Shown: positions 1 through 12,151, numbered from the stretch's first letter. The stretch is 64,000 nt of DNA from an uncultured SAR86 cluster bacterium (GCA_937773605.1 CALJVP010000007.1:19193-83192); one strand, 5' to 3'. Notes: generated by a model not told the origin, from the letters alone. Program-made: numbers and translations.

Positions 1-12
1 AAAGAAGTTTAA

Positions 13-1152
13 TTATTCTTCAAAAAAACCACTCATCCTTTCGTAAGCGCCTATAAAATCTTCTTTAAAATCTTGTACAACGTCGCTTGCAGAAATACTC
101 TGATTCATTAATCCAACACCTTGTCCTACCCAATAAGTGGCTAGATCTTGAGCTCCTTCATGACCGCCCGCTGCAAGTTTGTTTACCTTTTGAAGTGCAG
201 GTTCAGCAACCATAGGTTGAAGGGGCATAGGTAGGGGTTCTGGTGCTTTATCTGACTCCCAGGCATCAGTCCATGTAGATTGCAGTTGTCTTGAATGTTT
301 TCCAGTTCTGCTTCTAGATCTAACTGTTTGGCTTGAATTTGCTGCTATCATTTTCTCTTTAATTACAGGATCGACTTCCGATTCAATTGTTGTAAGCCAC
401 ACAGAACCACACCAAGCTCCTGAAGCTCCCATACTCATGGCAGCAGCCATTTGTTTTCCGGTGACTATTCCGCCTGCTGCAAGAATAGGAACATCTCCAT
501 AAGGCTGAATAGCTTCATGTACTTCAGGTATTAGAATCATAGTTGGAACACTTCCACAATGTCCTCCAGCCTCTGTACCGGAAACAACGAGTATATCAAC
601 ACCAGCTTTTACTTGATTTATGGCATGCTGAGCTGTTCCTAAAAGAGCAGCTACTTTTACATCATTATCTTTTCCCATTTGAAGCATCCAGTCGGGCGGT
701 ACTCCTAGAGCATTAGCTATTAATTTAATAGGGTGATTGAAGGCAACATCAAGTAACGCTTTTGCTCCTCCCGATTGAGTGTTAGCTGCAAAACCCGAAC
801 CACCAGTGTCAATGGTTCTCAGTTCAGATGCTTCTATATCATTATTTTCTAAAACATCAGCTCTAAAATCTGCGTATTCTTGAGGAATCATAGCAACTAG
901 CTTTTCAGCATCAAATTTTTCATCTCTGCCTATCATCTTATTTGGTATTAAGACATCAACTCCATATGGTTTCCCATCGATATGATCGTCAATCCATTTA
1001 AGTTCTTTTTCTAGTTGTTCCGGTGACATGCCAACAGCACCAAGCACACCACAACCACCAGCTTTAGATACCGCAACTACAACATCTCTGCAATGAGTAA
1101 AAGCTACCAGTGGAAATTCAATTTCTAAAAGCTCACAAATCTTTGAGTTCAT
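13..1152 (-). CDS. nitronate monooxygenase family protein (2-nitropropane dioxygenase-like, FMN TIM barrel)
   Basis: 379 aa ORF; GGCGVLGAVG N-terminus, VSGTEAGGHCG and ILAAGGIVTGKQMAAAMSMGASGAWCGS motifs typical of the family. Confidence 0.85.
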   Translation of the reverse strand: MNSKICELLEIEFPLVAFTHCRDVVVAVSKAGGCGVLGAVGMSPEQLEKELKWIDDHIDGKPYGVDVLIPNKMIGRDEKFDAEKLVAMIPQEYADFRADVLENNDIEASELRTIDTGGSGFAANTQSGGAKALLDVAFNHPIKLIANALGVPPDWMLQMGKDNDVKVAALLGTAQHAINQVKAGVDILVVSGTEAGGHCGSVPTMILIPEVHEAIQPYGDVPILAAGGIVTGKQMAAAMSMGASGAWCGSVWLTTIESEVDPVIKEKMIAANSSQTVRSRSRTGKHSRQLQSTWTDAWESDKAPEPLPMPLQPMVAEPALQKVNKLAAGGHEGAQDLATYWVGQGVGLMNQSISASDVVQDFKEDFIGAYERMSGFFEE

Positions 1153-1173
1153 TTTATTCTCCTGGGGTTATTG

Positions 1174-1284
1174 TTAATAAATTGATTGTAAATATATTGA
1201 TAGAAATATTTGCAGAACAACAATCACTCCTATTAAGCCAAAAAACGATGCAATAGTAACAAGGGTCTTTTTATCTTCTTCCAT
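1174..1284 (-). CDS. small single-TM protein (36 aa), not in supplied ORF track
   Basis: Own reading of minus strand: MEEDKKTLVTIASFFGLIGVIVVLQIFLSIYLQSIY*; acidic/basic N-terminus then one hydrophobic stretch; lies just upstream of the 13..1152 gene on the same strand. Confidence 0.5.
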   Translation of the reverse strand: MEEDKKTLVTIASFFGLIGVIVVLQIFLSIYLQSIY

Positions 1285-1326
1285 TTAGTTTCTCCCGTTA
1301 AAAAATAGTATTATTCTGTTTTAAAT

Positions 1327-2571
1327 ATGGAAGGTCAAAGAAAATTAAATAAAAAAGCATGGAGCTGGGCATTTTATGATTGGGCAAACTCCGGTTTTGC
1401 TACCACTGTTATGGCTGGATTTTTTCCAATTTTTTTTAAATCGTACTGGGCAGGTGATTTAGATCCCGCTCAAAGTACTTTTGCCATTGGTTCAATAAAT
1501 TCTTTTGTAGGTCTGATTATTGCCATTAGCGCTCCTATTCTTGGTGCTCTTGCAGATGTCGGACGTGTAAAAAAGAGGTTCTTATTATTTTTCGCACTGA
1601 TAGGCATACTATCGACGGGTTATTTATTTTTTATACCTGAGAGTTCATGGAAATTAGCAATACTTTTTTATGGTCTCGGAGTTATAGGGTTTTCGGGAGG
1701 AAATATTTTTTATGATGCTTTGATCATAGATATTTCTAAGCCTAATGAAAGAAATAGAGCTTCAGCTTTGGGTTTTTCATTGGGTTATCTTGGAGGTGGT
1801 CTTTTATTCTTACTCAATGTACTGATGTACACAAACCCAGAATGGTTTGGCTTGTCATCTGCTGTAGATGCTGTGTTGTGGTCTTTCTTAAGTGTTTCAT
1901 TGTGGTGGTTTATTTTCTCTTTTCCTTTGTTTATTAATACAAAAGAAACTAAATCAGTTAAACAAGATATAAATTCATCAATTATAAAAACAGCATTTAC
2001 TAATCTTTATCAGACAGCAAGATCCATAAAAAAGTACAAAAGTGCAGCTATCTTCCTGTTAGCTTATTTTTTATATATGGATGGCGTAGACACCATAATA
2101 CGAATGGCAACTTCATATGGTTCTGATATAGGTTTAACCGCTACATCAATGATAGGTGCTTTACTTCTAACTCAATTCATAGGCTTTCCTGCTACTCTTG
2201 TCTTTGGATTGTATGCCGATAAATTTGGTTACAAGAAGTCTTTAACCTTTGCTATTTCAGTTTATATAGGGGTGGTCTTATTTAGTTCTCAAATGGATAC
2301 TGCCTTTGAATTTTATATTGTTGCTTCTGTAATTGGGCTTGTTCAGGGAGGAGTTCAAGCAATTAGCAGATCTTACTTCAGCAACTTAATACCAGAAGAT
2401 AAAGCTGCGGAATTCTTTGGCTTTTATAATTTTATTGGAAAGTCGTCTGTCTTTTTTGGTCCATTTATGGTTTCAGGCATAGCTCTTTTAACAGGCAGTC
2501 CTGGCTACGGCATCTTAAGCCTATTGTTATTGTTTATTCCTGGATTAATTCTCCTCTGGAAGGTCCCTTGA
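1327..2571 (+). CDS. MFS transporter, UMF1/Atg22-like family
   Basis: 414 aa, KKAWSWAFYDWANSGFATTVMAGFFPIFFKSYW N-terminus typical of UMF1 family; many TM segments. Confidence 0.85.
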   Translation: MEGQRKLNKKAWSWAFYDWANSGFATTVMAGFFPIFFKSYWAGDLDPAQSTFAIGSINSFVGLIIAISAPILGALADVGRVKKRFLLFFALIGILSTGYLFFIPESSWKLAILFYGLGVIGFSGGNIFYDALIIDISKPNERNRASALGFSLGYLGGGLLFLLNVLMYTNPEWFGLSSAVDAVLWSFLSVSLWWFIFSFPLFINTKETKSVKQDINSSIIKTAFTNLYQTARSIKKYKSAAIFLLAYFLYMDGVDTIIRMATSYGSDIGLTATSMIGALLLTQFIGFPATLVFGLYADKFGYKKSLTFAISVYIGVVLFSSQMDTAFEFYIVASVIGLVQGGVQAISRSYFSNLIPEDKAAEFFGFYNFIGKSSVFFGPFMVSGIALLTGSPGYGILSLLLLFIPGLILLWKVP

Positions 2572-2573
2572 AA

Positions 2574-3320
2574 TTAAAATAGATTTTGTTCTATCAAAAC
2601 CTTTTTTAAAACACTGGGTTTATCCGTCATGAGTCCATCGACAGTTTTTTTGATTAGAATACGCATTTCTTCGGGATCATCTATTGTCCACACATGAACT
2701 AACTTGTTCTGCCTGTGAGCTTCCTCAATAAATGCTTTAGTGACAACGGGTATTCCCCATTGCGAAGTTGGAACTTGAGCACACATTCCAGGTTGATTAT
2801 TAATAGGCAAGCCCCAAGATTTCATTATAAGTTTAGAAACTTCTAATTGACCCATGGAAGTACATGCATCTTTTCCAGCTAGATTTCTTATTCTATTTAA
2901 TCTTTTTGAGGAAAAAGCTGCTAAACAGGTTCTGCTTAAGGCATCGTGAGATTTAACTATATCCACGGTCTTTTCTACGGCCCTATCAACTTTTACGTCT
3001 ATATTAAATCTTAGATCTTTAAAGGAAGACAAGAGTTCATCTAGAGTAGGTATTTTCCCTCCGTTTATAAGATCTAAAGATTTAATTTCTTTAAGAGAAA
3101 GCTCGCTAATTTTTTTTTCTAAACCAGCAATCCTTTTTAAATCAATGTCATGAAACACAACGACCTCTTCATCTTTTGTAAATTGGACATCAGTTTCCAT
3201 AAAAGTAAAACCCAGATCGGACGAGTATTGAAAAGCCTCTAGAGTATTCTCAGTTTTTTCTTCATCTCCACCTCTGTGCACAAAACCATAGAAATTAAAA
3301 TCTTGAAAAAATGAATGCAT
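2574..3320 (-). CDS. glycerophosphodiester phosphodiesterase
   Basis: HRGGDEEKTENTLEAFQYSSDLGFTFMETDVQFTKDEEVVVFHD GDPD signature. Confidence 0.9.
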   Translation of the reverse strand: MHSFFQDFNFYGFVHRGGDEEKTENTLEAFQYSSDLGFTFMETDVQFTKDEEVVVFHDIDLKRIAGLEKKISELSLKEIKSLDLINGGKIPTLDELLSSFKDLRFNIDVKVDRAVEKTVDIVKSHDALSRTCLAAFSSKRLNRIRNLAGKDACTSMGQLEVSKLIMKSWGLPINNQPGMCAQVPTSQWGIPVVTKAFIEEAHRQNKLVHVWTIDDPEEMRILIKKTVDGLMTDKPSVLKKVLIEQNLF

Positions 3321-3412
3321 AATTTAATTTTTTTTAAAAAAAACAGCTTACTAGCCACTTGGCAAGAAACATAGATATTGATTATTTCATGAAATAACAG
3401 TGAAATGAGTTA

Positions 3413-4369
3413 ATGAATTATCTTTTTCTTATCTTAGCTTTAATATTTATTCTTTTTTACCTTCCTTATTTTTTAAAAACTTATCATCTTTTGACTTTAA
3501 AGAATTCAGATATTCCTTCTGAAGGGTCTTGGGTTAAGTTGACTGAAGGTAATATTTATTATCGTTGGTTCACTCCAGATGATTCAAAGGATAACGGCGA
3601 AATAATTGTTATGGTTCACGGCTTTTCAACACCTAGTTTTGTTTGGGGTGGTCTTCTAGAGAATTTAACTAGTCAAGGTTACAAAGTATTAGTTTATGAC
3701 CACTACGGGAGGGGTTATTCTGAAAGACCAAAAACTTCTTACAATAAAGATTTATACGTAGACTCTTTAAAGGAGTTAATGGATTCACAAGACATAGCCC
3801 AACCTGTGCATTTAGTGGGTTACTCAATGGGAGGTCCTATCGTAGGTCACTTTGCTGTCTCTTATCCCGATCTCTCAAAAAGCTTAACTTTAATAGCACC
3901 AGCTGGATTTATGATAGAAGCCTCAGGTTTAACAGGCTGGACAACTAAACCTTTATTTGGTGATTGGTTTTGGCATGTTTTTAATCACAGAATATACGGT
4001 GTAGGAAGAATGTCTGAAACCGTCGGAAGTGATGACCCTCTATCAATTAACGAAGAAGAATTTTTAGCTAACTTTAACAATCAATTATTATATAAAGGTT
4101 TCACAGAATCTCTTCTTTCGACAGTTAGAAACTTCAATCTATTTAATGCGGAAGAAATGTATTCAAGGATCGGTTCTATGAAAATTCCAACACTGGCTAT
4201 TTGGGGAAAATTAGACGGAGTTGTTCCTTACGATGGAAGTTTATTACTAAAGAAATCAATACCTCAGGTTACATTAGAGACTATAGATGAAGGCACACAC
4301 GACATAACTTATCGACAGCCAACTCAAGTTGGTGAAGCAATGAAAACTTTTTTATTAACGATTGAGTAG
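3413..4369 (+). CDS. alpha/beta hydrolase
   Basis: VHGFSTPSFVW, GYSMGG nucleophile elbow, C-terminal GTHDITYRQP. Confidence 0.85.
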   Translation: MNYLFLILALIFILFYLPYFLKTYHLLTLKNSDIPSEGSWVKLTEGNIYYRWFTPDDSKDNGEIIVMVHGFSTPSFVWGGLLENLTSQGYKVLVYDHYGRGYSERPKTSYNKDLYVDSLKELMDSQDIAQPVHLVGYSMGGPIVGHFAVSYPDLSKSLTLIAPAGFMIEASGLTGWTTKPLFGDWFWHVFNHRIYGVGRMSETVGSDDPLSINEEEFLANFNNQLLYKGFTESLLSTVRNFNLFNAEEMYSRIGSMKIPTLAIWGKLDGVVPYDGSLLLKKSIPQVTLETIDEGTHDITYRQPTQVGEAMKTFLLTIE

Positions 4370-4378
4370 TTTATTAAT

Positions 4379-5509
4379 TTGAAAGACTTTAAAGATATTA
4401 GCCCTTATGAAGATAACGAAGTTCCGGGAGCTATAGTTAGGCTAAAAGCTAATAACTCCTTTCTTTCTAAATTCTCACCGTTCTTTTTTCCAAGAATTTC
4501 TTCTTTTCTTCCTTTTTTAGGAAAATTCTTATTTAAATTGCAGTTTACAAAATACTTTGGATCATCAAAAAGTGTTAAAGACTTCCAGCAAAACTTAGCT
4601 CCTTTTTTTACTAAGATGATTGAATCAACCACGAGTGGTTTTTCTATTTCAGGTGAAGAGAACTTAACAAATAGAACAACTCTGTTTATAGGAAATCATA
4701 GAGATATAGCTCTAGATGCATCTTTTTTAAACTATGCTTTACATCAAAAAGGTTTAAATACAGCAAGGATAGCTATAGGAGATAATCTGCTTGATAAAAA
4801 TTTTGCTGAAGAGCTTATGCGTTTAAATAAAAGTTTTGTGGTTCATCGAAATATTAAAGGGATTAAAGAGACTTATAAGAAGCTACACAAATTATCTTCA
4901 TACATTTACAAAAGCATTGTAGAAGATTCTGAGAATATTTGGATAGCTCAGAGGGAAGGTAGGGCAAGTGATGGTAATGATCTTTCTGATGCAGCAGTTT
5001 TAAAAATGTTATTTTTATCCAACAGAAAAAAAATGAAAATTAAAGAGTGGCTAAAAAAGGTAAATTTAACGCCAGTGGTAATTTCGTATGAATTTGATCC
5101 TCTGGATGTAATTAAAAGACAAGGAAATAGGAATTTAGTAGAGCTGGAAAAAAAAGAAAAAAACGAAAGAGATATAAGTGATTTAATTAATGGAATTGCA
5201 GGGTACAAAGGCGGAGTCCATTTACATATATGCAAACCTGTTTTGAACGAAATAAGTACTTTTGATGAATTAGTAGTCAAAATTAATGACTCTATCCAAG
5301 GCAATTACAAGTTATGGCCAAGCAACTACTTTGCTGTAAACGAATTGTCTAAGATGGATAAAAGCTACGAACCTTATATTGAGGCTAACCTAGACACTTA
5401 CAAAAGTTCTCAGTTCATGAATCGCTTTAATGATTTTAAAGATGAGAAGTTACAAGAGACTTTAAGAACTTATGCCAGACCAGTTATAAATAAAAAAAAG
5501 GCCAATTAG
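4379..5509 (+). CDS. 1-acyl-sn-glycerol-3-phosphate acyltransferase-like (PlsC domain) protein
   Basis: GNHRDIALDASFLNYAL (HxxxxD motif) and REGRASDGND; TTG start. Confidence 0.7.
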   Translation: MKDFKDISPYEDNEVPGAIVRLKANNSFLSKFSPFFFPRISSFLPFLGKFLFKLQFTKYFGSSKSVKDFQQNLAPFFTKMIESTTSGFSISGEENLTNRTTLFIGNHRDIALDASFLNYALHQKGLNTARIAIGDNLLDKNFAEELMRLNKSFVVHRNIKGIKETYKKLHKLSSYIYKSIVEDSENIWIAQREGRASDGNDLSDAAVLKMLFLSNRKKMKIKEWLKKVNLTPVVISYEFDPLDVIKRQGNRNLVELEKKEKNERDISDLINGIAGYKGGVHLHICKPVLNEISTFDELVVKINDSIQGNYKLWPSNYFAVNELSKMDKSYEPYIEANLDTYKSSQFMNRFNDFKDEKLQETLRTYARPVINKKKAN

Positions 5510-5522
5510 AACAATTGACCTT
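5492..5522 (-). terminator. intrinsic terminator for the minus-strand porin gene
   Basis: Minus-strand AAGGTCAATT-GTTCT-AATTGGCCTT followed by TTTTTT; 10-bp stem. Confidence 0.6.
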
Positions 5523-5542
5523 CTTAATCTGTTTCAGTGCCT

Positions 5543-6208
5543 CTATTTTGAGAAAGTAAATACCAAAGTATCTTCGTCGGCTAACCCACTATTGGAGTCC
5601 GCACTAAAGTCACTCAATCCTAATGAAACATTAAGTCCTGCTAATGTAACGGGCAGATCGTAACTTAGCATTGTGTATTTACCAAAATTTTCATAATCTC
5701 CAAAAGTAAGATTTAATCCAGAATCTCCTAGTGTGAATGAAGTTTCAAGATTGTCCGGAGCATCGTCCTGACCTAAGGAATAGGTGACACCGAAAAAGCT
5801 GTAATTCAACCCTAGATATATTTCTTCAAAATCTAAAGAATTTTCCCCAGGATAAGTATATGAAAGATATCCAATATCATAGCTCAAGCCTGTTTCTAAT
5901 TCATTAGAATAACCAGCGTACCAATCAAGTTCGGTTGCAGCGTTGTCTCCAAATTCTACGTTTGAAGCCCAAGTTCCAAAGTATATTCCATTTTCATTGG
6001 CTATATCAAAGCCACCTGAAATTGCTGCTTCTTCTGAGGTCTGCGTCATGCCTCTCCAAATATAGTCACTAGATAGGGCCATATTACTTTCAAACTCAGC
6101 TGCACTTATGGATAAGTGCCCGATGAGTATACAACTGCAAAAACAAATTTTTTTAAGTAACGTCATTTGATCTCCTTTTAAATTAAATAAAAATACAACT
6201 CTATACAT
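5543..6208 (-). CDS. TorF-family putative porin (Gcw_chp-like)
   Basis: Signal peptide then FESNMALSSDYIWRGMTQTSEEAAISGGFDIANENGIYFGTWASNV, typical of the family; true start probably the internal MTLLKK methionine. Confidence 0.8.
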   Translation of the reverse strand: MYRVVFLFNLKGDQMTLLKKICFCSCILIGHLSISAAEFESNMALSSDYIWRGMTQTSEEAAISGGFDIANENGIYFGTWASNVEFGDNAATELDWYAGYSNELETGLSYDIGYLSYTYPGENSLDFEEIYLGLNYSFFGVTYSLGQDDAPDNLETSFTLGDSGLNLTFGDYENFGKYTMLSYDLPVTLAGLNVSLGLSDFSADSNSGLADEDTLVFTFSK

Positions 6209-6375
6209 GCAACTTCTGTGCCAGACTTTAATATGGTTCTGAAGAAAATTATGCTTAAAGTTGGTGCGAAAAGAAAAAAAGTAGTAAAAGTCAGTGCAAT
6301 CTAGGTTAAATAGTTTTTTTTCTAGAGACTTATCGTGTAATATTCAGCCTCCCAAAAGACTACTAGGAGATAATA

Positions 6376-7143
6376 ATGGAATTAACTAATAAAGTTGCTT
6401 TGATAACCGGCGGTGCTTCAGGTCTGGGGCTTGCAACAGCAGAAGCTTTAATAAAATCCGGAGCAAAAGTTATGCTCTTAGATTTGAATGAAGATAATGC
6501 CAAAGCTGCTTCTGAATCTCTCGGCGACAACGCGAGTTACGCTATAGCAAATGTAACTGAAGAAGAATCTGTAGCTAATGCAATTCAAGAAACAGTCAAT
6601 AAATTTGGCAGCTTACAAATAGCTGTTAATTGTGCAGGAATAGGGAGTGCCAGCAAGACAGTAGGTAAGAATGGTCCGCATCCGCTTGATTACTTTAAAA
6701 CAGTCGTAGACATAAATTTAAACGGCACTTTTAACGTTCTAAGGTTGGCAGCAGTAGAAATGGGCAACAATGAACCCACAAATGACGGTGAGTGCGGAGT
6801 AATAATAAATACTGCTTCAGTCGCTGCATTCGATGGACAGGTAGGCCAGGCAGCCTATAGTGCAAGTAAGGGTGGTGTTGTTGGTATGACTCTTCCAATA
6901 GCAAGAGATTTGGCCAGAATGGGAATTAGAATTAACACCATAGCACCAGGTATTTTCGATACTCCATTGATGGCAATGGCACCGGACACAGTAAGAAATC
7001 CTCTGATTGAGATGACACAATTTCCAAAGAGACTAGGTCTGCCTCCTGAATACGCTTCGTTAGTGAAGCATATAGTTGAGAACCCTTTCTTGAATGGTGA
7101 AACTATAAGATTAGATGGCGCCATAAGGATGCAACCTAAATAA
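6376..7143 (+). CDS. SDR family oxidoreductase, 3-hydroxyacyl-CoA dehydrogenase type II-like
   Basis: [58 protein letters not shown]. Confidence 0.85.
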   Translation: MELTNKVALITGGASGLGLATAEALIKSGAKVMLLDLNEDNAKAASESLGDNASYAIANVTEEESVANAIQETVNKFGSLQIAVNCAGIGSASKTVGKNGPHPLDYFKTVVDINLNGTFNVLRLAAVEMGNNEPTNDGECGVIINTASVAAFDGQVGQAAYSASKGGVVGMTLPIARDLARMGIRINTIAPGIFDTPLMAMAPDTVRNPLIEMTQFPKRLGLPPEYASLVKHIVENPFLNGETIRLDGAIRMQPK

Positions 7144-7150
7144 AAAAATA

Positions 7151-8179
7151 ATGGAATTTATCATTCAATACGGGGTTTTCCTGTTGAAAGTAATAACCAT
7201 AGTTATTGCAATTTTATTGCCAGTACTAATGATTATTAATTCTTCTAAAGGAAAATCTGCTGGCGACAAAGGTCATTTACAGATTAAGAATCTTTCTGAT
7301 CAGTTCGAGAGCATGGGAAATGCTTTGCAGGGTTCTTTAATGGATGCAAAGACTTTTAAAAAATTTAGAAAAGACCTTGATAAAAAGAAAAAGAAACAAG
7401 ATAAAACACCTTCTAAAGATCAACAGTCAATATTTGTATTAAATTTTAATGGAGATATCCAGGCCTCTGAGGTAGATAAACTTAAACATGAGATTAACGC
7501 TATTTTGCTGTCAGAAACTAAGTGTAAAGAAGTTGTTTTGAAAGTAGAAAGTGGAGGTGGCTCAGCTTATGCATATGGTTTGTGTGCTGCTGAACTAAAG
7601 AGATTAATAGACAATAAAATTAAGCTTACAGTATGCATAGACAAAGTAGCTGCAAGTGGGGGCTATCTTATGTCTTGCGTAGCTACAAAGATTGTTGCTG
7701 CACCCTGGGCTTTAGTTGGGTCTATTGGTGTTATAGCTCAAATGCCTAATATCAATAAGTTACTTAAAAAGAATTTGGTTGATTTTGAGATGCATACAGC
7801 AGGAGAATTTAAAAGAACTTTAACTGTGTTTGGAGAAAATACTGAAGAAGGTAGGAATAAATTTAAATCTGAACTGGAAGATCTGCACATTATCTTTAAA
7901 GACTTTGTGAAAGATAATAGGCCAGAAATAGATACTAGTGTTGTTGCGACAGGTGAAGTATGGCAGGGAGAGAGAGCTTTAGAGGTTGGTTTAATAGATG
8001 AAATTGGTACGTCAGATGATTACCTAGTTACGTTATCTAAGAAGTTCAAATTATTCGAAATAGAATATATAGAAAAGAAAAATCTCTCAGAGCGTTTTGC
8101 TTTTGCAGCAGAAACTTTCCTTAATAGAACTTTTCTTAGGATTTACGACAGATTAAATAAAAGCAGATTCATTTCATAA
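7151..8179 (+). CDS. sohB: SohB-like inner-membrane serine protease (S49)
   Basis: N-terminal TM, VDKVAASGGYLMSCVA-type S49 motif, VGSIGVIAQMPNINKLLKK. Confidence 0.85.
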   Translation: MEFIIQYGVFLLKVITIVIAILLPVLMIINSSKGKSAGDKGHLQIKNLSDQFESMGNALQGSLMDAKTFKKFRKDLDKKKKKQDKTPSKDQQSIFVLNFNGDIQASEVDKLKHEINAILLSETKCKEVVLKVESGGGSAYAYGLCAAELKRLIDNKIKLTVCIDKVAASGGYLMSCVATKIVAAPWALVGSIGVIAQMPNINKLLKKNLVDFEMHTAGEFKRTLTVFGENTEEGRNKFKSELEDLHIIFKDFVKDNRPEIDTSVVATGEVWQGERALEVGLIDEIGTSDDYLVTLSKKFKLFEIEYIEKKNLSERFAFAAETFLNRTFLRIYDRLNKSRFIS

Positions 8180-8182
8180 ATT

Positions 8183-9175
8183 ATGACTAAAACTTACAAG
8201 GCTTTAGAGTCAAAAAAAACAGAACAAGGCAATCAGCTAGATATAGTAGAAAAGAACATTGATGACCTTCCTGAAGGTGACCTTTTAATAAAAGTTCAAT
8301 ATTCTTCCTTGAATTACAAAGATGCTATGTCTGCAAAAGGTATTCCTGGTGTAACACGTAACTACCCCCATACTCCTGGTATTGACGCTGCTGGTGTTGT
8401 TAAGTCTTCCAAAGACAATAACTTTAAAGAAGGCGATGAAGTGATAGTAACTGGATACGATCTGGGCATGAATACTCCAGGAGGTTTTGGAGAATACATC
8501 AGTGTCCCTTCCGGGTGGGCAATTAATATACCTCAAGGTCTAACCGCCAGAGAAGCCATGGCTTTAGGAACGGCAGGTTTAACCGCAGGGCTTTCTGTGC
8601 ATGCTTTAGAAAAATACAGAGAATACGTGGGTTTATCGGGAACTAAGTCTATTGTCACAGGAGCGACCGGCGGTGTTGGCTCCGTAGCAGTCATGCTTTT
8701 ATCTAAACTAGGTTCTGAAGTAACAGCCGTCACTGGAAAGCAAGATCAATCTGATTTCTTGTCATCTATTGGGGCCAATGAAATTATAAGCAGGGAAGAT
8801 CTTGCAGAGATGGCAAGAAAACCAATTGGTAAAAGTATATGGGACTTAGGGGTAGATGTAGCCAGTGGTGATATTTTGACTCTGTTATTAACTTCACTCA
8901 ACCCAGGCGGTGCTGTGGCTTGCAGCGGTTTGGTGGGAGGTGCATCTTTTGAGAGTTCAATTTTTCCTTTCATACTAAGAGGTAATGCACTTCTAGGGAT
9001 TGATTCTGTGGAGATACCGCTTGAAGAAAAAAATCATATCTGGAAACACTTTGCATCTGATTGGAAAATAAGTTTAGAGGATTCTGTCAAACAGGTAGGT
9101 CTGGAAGATTTACCTAATGAGATAGAGACGATTTTTGCAGGTGGTCAGGTCGGAAGGGTTCTAATTCAACTTTAA
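8183..9175 (+). CDS. acuI: acrylyl-CoA reductase / YhdH-AcuI family quinone oxidoreductase
   Basis: SSLNYKDAMSAKGIPGVTRNYPHTPGIDAAGVV; GATGGVGSVAVMLLSKLG. Confidence 0.85.
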   Translation: MTKTYKALESKKTEQGNQLDIVEKNIDDLPEGDLLIKVQYSSLNYKDAMSAKGIPGVTRNYPHTPGIDAAGVVKSSKDNNFKEGDEVIVTGYDLGMNTPGGFGEYISVPSGWAINIPQGLTAREAMALGTAGLTAGLSVHALEKYREYVGLSGTKSIVTGATGGVGSVAVMLLSKLGSEVTAVTGKQDQSDFLSSIGANEIISREDLAEMARKPIGKSIWDLGVDVASGDILTLLLTSLNPGGAVACSGLVGGASFESSIFPFILRGNALLGIDSVEIPLEEKNHIWKHFASDWKISLEDSVKQVGLEDLPNEIETIFAGGQVGRVLIQL

Positions 9176-9188
9176 TACAAGGAAAAAA

Positions 9189-9311
9189 ATGACTGATAAT
9201 AATGAACAGGATGAACAAAGAGAAGCAGACAGCAAGGCGGATGCTGTTGCTGCATTGGGAATAATTTTAGCTCTAGTGGCTATTGTGGTGTTTTGGGTTT
9301 CAAATCAATAA
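9189..9311 (+). CDS. small single-TM protein (40 aa), not in supplied ORF track
   Basis: Own reading: MTDNNEQDEQREADSKADAVAALGIILALVAIVVFWVSNQ*; upstream aaggaaaaa; 12 nt before the next gene. Confidence 0.55.
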   Translation: MTDNNEQDEQREADSKADAVAALGIILALVAIVVFWVSNQ

Positions 9312-9323
9312 TTAATAAAAATC

Positions 9324-10301
9324 ATGGACGTAGTAAATTTTCTGAAAGATAAAACGAGATTGCCAGTAATAGGTGCACCTTTATTTACAGTTTCTTACCC
9401 TGAGCTGGTCTTAGCTCAATGCAAGGCAGGAGTGGTAGGATCCTTTCCAGCCTTAAATGCCAGGCCTGCTGAAAAACTAGATGAATGGTTAACTTCTATG
9501 AAAAAAGAATTATCCGAACATCAAGAGGCTAATCCAAATGAAATAGTAGCCCCTTTTGCAGTAAACCAGATTTGCCATCACTCCAATAACCGTCTCGAAG
9601 AAGACATGGAAGTTTGTGTAAAACATGAAGTTCCTATAATCATTACAAGTCTTAGAGCGCCTAAGGCTGTTATTGATGCCGTTCATAGTTATGACGGAGC
9701 AGTGATGCATGATGTTATTAACATAAGGCATGCAAAAAAAGCCGTTGATGAAGGAGCCGATGGTCTTATTTTAGTTTGTGCCGGGGCAGGTGGTCATGCA
9801 GGAACACTTAGTCCATTTGCTTTGGTTAGGGAAGTAAGAGAATTCTTTGATGGCCCAATTGCGCTGTCTGGAAGTATTTCTCACGGAGCGTCAGTTCTAT
9901 CAGCACAAGCCATGGGAGCAGATTTTGCGTATATAGGAACCAGATTTATTGCAACACAAGAAGCTAACGCCACTCAAGGTTACAAAGATATGATTGTAGA
10001 TAGCACCGCCAAAGACATTATGTATTCATCAACTTTCACAGGCGTGGATGGCAACTACCTTAGACCAAGCGTAGAGAATGCAGGCTTAGATCCTGAAAAC
10101 TTACCTTACGCGGATAAGAACGATATGAACTTTGGTACATCAGGTGGGGCAGGGGATAATCAGAAAAAAGCATGGAAAGATATTTGGGGCTCCGGCCAAG
10201 GAATAGGTACGTTACATGATGTCCCAACCGTTAGAGAATCTGTTGATTCTATGATTGAAGAATATCAGCAAGCTTCAAGCAGGTTGGATATTAGAGCTTA
10301 A
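9324..10301 (+). CDS. nitronate monooxygenase family protein
   Basis: LPVIGAPLFTVSYPELVLAQCKAGVVGSFPALNAR; VCAGAGGHAGT; MGADFAYIGTRFIAT. Confidence 0.88.
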   Translation: MDVVNFLKDKTRLPVIGAPLFTVSYPELVLAQCKAGVVGSFPALNARPAEKLDEWLTSMKKELSEHQEANPNEIVAPFAVNQICHHSNNRLEEDMEVCVKHEVPIIITSLRAPKAVIDAVHSYDGAVMHDVINIRHAKKAVDEGADGLILVCAGAGGHAGTLSPFALVREVREFFDGPIALSGSISHGASVLSAQAMGADFAYIGTRFIATQEANATQGYKDMIVDSTAKDIMYSSTFTGVDGNYLRPSVENAGLDPENLPYADKNDMNFGTSGGAGDNQKKAWKDIWGSGQGIGTLHDVPTVRESVDSMIEEYQQASSRLDIRA

Positions 10302-12061
<1,760 letters not shown>

Positions 12062-12151
12062 TCAATTATAGCCTGAGATTCTAGTTTTATACTGAATCAG
12101 AGTTAGAAGAACCATTAAAATAAATATACAATAAGTAAACTTATACTTTTA

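Noticed and set aside
4948-5304. Antisense ORFs inside genes (e.g. 4405..4632, 4948..5304, 16467..16772, 51031..51369, 52125..52532)
   Set aside because: Each is fully opposite a well-supported gene and shows typical mirror-frame composition; no independent start or motif evidence.
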